Shown: in pieces, positions 43,891-46,122 of the stretch
Layout: every line of letters starts with the position of its first letter
Position numbering within the stretch: the stretch's first letter is position 1
From: Bacteroidota bacterium
GTDB taxonomy: Bacteria; Bacteroidota; Bacteroidia; Bacteroidales; GCA-2748055
DNA length: 46,122 nucleotides
Reading direction: 5' to 3'
Assembly: GCA_024244665.1 (NCBI GenBank)
Contig: JAAEOI010000446.1
Location: forward strand, 1 to 46,122
The notes under the pieces: generated by a model
Database searches by the model: none
What the model saw: the letters and a program-made list of their open reading frames with translations, nothing else
What the model was told of the DNA's origin: nothing
Program-made: the position numbers and the translations under genes

Positions 43891-46122
43891 ATCAGATTAG
43901 AACATTATTTTGGATAGTTACCCTTGCTTTGGCAGTGAATTGTCCGGGCCAATCAGTGAGCAGGGATGGACAGGATACAACACGAAGGCTTTCTGGCCTG
44001 GTGCTGAATGGCAAGGGAAATCCCGTAAATGGGGCCTCAGTAAGTATTGAAGGAGCGCTCAGCAGCCCGGAGATAACTGACAGTACGGGTACTTTCACTT
44101 TAAGCCTGGGGACTGCACCAGCCTGGATACTTGTCTCTCCTCTTGATCAGTACAAATCCCAAAGGATCTTTGTGGACAGAAGGGATAGCATAAGGGTATA
44201 TCTTTCAGATTCTGACAGGCCATCCGTTCATGACCCCATCATGGAGCCCACCGGATTCAGCCTGGAAAGAGATTACAGCTCATCATTGGAGAGGCTTCCT
44301 GTGCAGGAAATAAGTACCACTGCCTCCCAGACCCTCGACCAGGTATTTAGTGGACGTGTTTCGGGAATGAATTCTGTCGGGCGCTCGGGAATGCCCGGAA
44401 GTGGTGTTTCCATGTGGCTTCGTGGTGTTCATTCCATGAATGCTGGCGGGCAGCCCCTTATCGTTATTGATGGTGTGCCACTGGAAAACTGTGGTTTGAT
44501 TGGTTCGAACCTGGATGGCTATGCCTACAGCCCTTTATCGTCTGTTGATCCCAATGATATCACCAGCGGATCCCTTCATAAGGATTATTCAATTGGCTCC
44601 ATTATGGGCATGAGGGGCACCAATGGAGTGATCCTTATTGAAACCCTGACACCTTCTGAAATACAGACAAATATTGATTTCGGCTTCCGAACAGGCTTTT
44701 CTTCCGCTCCCCGGCAAATCCCCCAGCTGAATTCCGGCCAGTACAGGGCCTTGGCAAACGAAGTGCTTTTGACTTCAGGACAGTTTGAAGAAGATGTCAG
44801 GCTTGAATATCCCGGCCTTTACAGTATAGAACCGAAAGGCGAGTATTACTTATACCAGCACAATACGAACTGGCAGGATGAAATTTTTTCAAACAGCCTG
44901 GTAAATGATGTATTCCTGAGGGTAAAAGGAGGGGATCAGATCACACGCTACGGGCTATCTGTGGGCTACCTAAATCATGAAGGGGTTTTAAATAATACGG
45001 GGTTTAATCGGTTTAACATCAGGTTTATAAGTACTTTTACGGTATTCAAATGGCTCAGGATGTATGTGAGTTCCAATCTGAATAATTCGACATCAGATCT
45101 GAGGGAATCGGCCAGGGCAAATCAGACAAGCCCCATTCTTTCAGCTTTGTCCAAAGCACCCCTTCTGAGCCCCTTTGGCTACGATGCAGGTGGAAATAGG
45201 CTGAAGACCCTGGGTGATGTTGAATCACTGGGTATCAGTAATCCTTCTGTCATTATCAATGGGCTTATCGCAGAGCAAAAAACCAACCGCTTCCTGACAT
45301 CCATCCGGCTGGAAGCTGATCTGAGCGAGCGCCTGAAGGTAAACAGCCTGTTTGGCCTGAATTATATTACCAGTTCAGAAGACAATTTCATTCCAGATCA
45401 TGGTATGGAGTTGCTGAACAATGGTAAAGTATTTAATATGTCCAGGTCGATGAAGAACATGTTCTTTTCGATCTATAATGATAACTATATAAGCTATGCT
45501 GCCCTGCCTTCACCCAGGGATAAAATTAATGTGAAGGCTGGTGTATCCATCAATACCAACAGGCTGGAAGATGACTGGGCTATTGCAAGTAATTCGAACG
45601 AGAACGACGAATACCGTTCCCTGCAGAGTGGAACCAGTTACCTTAATGAACTGGGAGGCAGGAATGAGCAATGGAATCGCCTGTCGGTTTATGCACTGGC
45701 AAATTATACCCGGTCCGACAAATATATCCTGGGTGCAAGTATAAACAATGCTTTTTCCTCAAGGACAGGCCTGAACCAGGACAAGCACTCCGATGGCCTC
45801 TACTATATTGGGAATCTGCCTTTCGGGCTCTTTTATTCCTTTAGCGGGGCATGGAGGGTTTCCGGTGAAACATTCATGGACAGGCTTGCCTGGATTGAGG
45901 ATATGAAGCTAAGGGTGAGCTGGGGTAGTGCAGGGAATGATGATATCGGGAACTACTCATCACGGCGGTATTATAATCTTTTGCTATTCAGGGAATCAAC
46001 AGGTGTTGGTCCCGGAAATATAAGCGACGAGACCCTCAGGTTTGAAAACGCTTATCAGTTCAATCCAGGACTCGACCTGGCATTGCTGGGTAACAGGGTG
46101 AACCTTAAGCTGGATTACTTCA
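43887..46122 (+). CDS. Second SusC-like TonB-dependent receptor, 3' end cut by window edge
   Basis: The frame is open from ATG 43887 to the last base (745 codons), so the gene continues beyond the window. A signal peptide (~1-23) is followed by a carboxypeptidase-D-like domain (RRLSGLVLNGKGNPVNGASV), a plug (~150-265: LDQVFSGRVSGMNSVG, then SMWLRGVHSMNAGGQPLIVIDG) and barrel strands. It is divergent from the first SusC: I cannot find a TonB-box-like motif where MEEVVIT lies in the other protein. The start overlaps the FAS1-like gene by 4 bases. A paired SusD may lie just past the edge. Two SusC genes in one operon with FAS1 lipoproteins between them suggests two import or binding complexes for related fragments. 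Confidence 0.9.
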   Translation, partial: MNQIRTLFWIVTLALAVNCPGQSVSRDGQDTTRRLSGLVLNGKGNPVNGASVSIEGALSSPEITDSTGTFTLSLGTAPAWILVSPLDQYKSQRIFVDRRDSIRVYLSDSDRPSVHDPIMEPTGFSLERDYSSSLERLPVQEISTTASQTLDQVFSGRVSGMNSVGRSGMPGSGVSMWLRGVHSMNAGGQPLIVIDGVPLENCGLIGSNLDGYAYSPLSSVDPNDITSGSLHKDYSIGSIMGMRGTNGVILIETLTPSEIQTNIDFGFRTGFSSAPRQIPQLNSGQYRALANEVLLTSGQFEEDVRLEYPGLYSIEPKGEYYLYQHNTNWQDEIFSNSLVNDVFLRVKGGDQITRYGLSVGYLNHEGVLNNTGFNRFNIRFISTFTVFKWLRMYVSSNLNNSTSDLRESARANQTSPILSALSKAPLLSPFGYDAGGNRLKTLGDVESLGISNPSVIINGLIAEQKTNRFLTSIRLEADLSERLKVNSLFGLNYITSSEDNFIPDHGMELLNNGKVFNMSRSMKNMFFSIYNDNYISYAALPSPRDKINVKAGVSINTNRLEDDWAIASNSNENDEYRSLQSGTSYLNELGGRNEQWNRLSVYALANYTRSDKYILGASINNAFSSRTGLNQDKHSDGLYYIGNLPFGLFYSFSGAWRVSGETFMDRLAWIEDMKLRVSWGSAGNDDIGNYSSRRYYNLLLFRESTGVGPGNISDETLRFENAYQFNPGLDLALLGNRVNLKLDYF

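Noticed and set aside
1..46122. CRISPR array, tRNA or rRNA genes, integrase or insertion sequence
   Set aside because: I found no spaced direct repeats, no cloverleaf-like or rRNA sequence, and no transposase or integrase reading frame.

Overview
The window looks like part of a Bacteroidota genome, probably a marine or similar polysaccharide degrader. The evidence is two SusC-type TonB-dependent transporters, a SusD lipoprotein, a one-polypeptide hybrid two-component regulator, three proteins with type IX secretion (T9SS) C-terminal sorting domains, and many lipoproteins and sulfatases. The order or genus cannot be fixed from this sequence. I read the window as one large accessory region for a sulfated glycan: a polysaccharide utilization locus (PUL) with a degradative arm, a decayed AT-rich insert, a regulator, and an uptake arm.

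Bases 1-14425 form a dense plus-strand array: a clan-A glycoside hydrolase cut by the left edge, a lipoprotein sulfatase, a Tat-exported amidohydrolase, a chimeric dead gene (sulfatase start joined to a GH106-like end), two tandem sulfatases that share an extra C-terminal domain, a GH39-like enzyme, another lipoprotein sulfatase and a GH2 beta-mannosidase-like enzyme. Several genes overlap or abut, so most of this is probably one transcript or a few.

Bases ~14430-19931 are visibly AT-richer than either flank. They carry a Tat-exported double FAD-domain oxidoreductase coupled to a sulfatase. Gene remnants lie on both sides: the first ~60 residues of a GH2 beta-galactosidase on the left, and C-terminal fragments of a beta-helix protein and a GH106-like protein on the right. 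A pair of REP-like hairpins sits at the start of the right-hand remnants. This looks like an acquired or rearranged block with decaying edges.

Bases 19934-24000 hold a divergent pair of T9SS-secreted proteins, one small and unknown, the other a GH39-like enzyme with accessory domains. Bases 24026-28087 (minus) encode the hybrid two-component regulator with a good Bacteroidota -7 promoter element. Bases 28496-32401 encode a 1301-residue secreted protein with two lamin-tail-like domains and at least six short beta repeats, ending at a strong terminator.

Bases 32501-46122 form a tightly coupled plus-strand operon: a GH99/WbsX-like lipoprotein, a multi-FAS1 lipoprotein, SusC, SusD, a FAS1 lipoprotein with a C-terminal beta domain, a FAS1-like lipoprotein and a second, divergent SusC-like receptor cut by the right edge. 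The likely division of labour is that secreted and surface enzymes desulfate and cut the glycan, SusC/SusD with the FAS1 lipoproteins bind and import fragments, and periplasmic or cytoplasmic enzymes finish them. The sugar itself is not determined; mannose, rhamnose, galactose and uronic-acid linked enzymes or remnants are all present.
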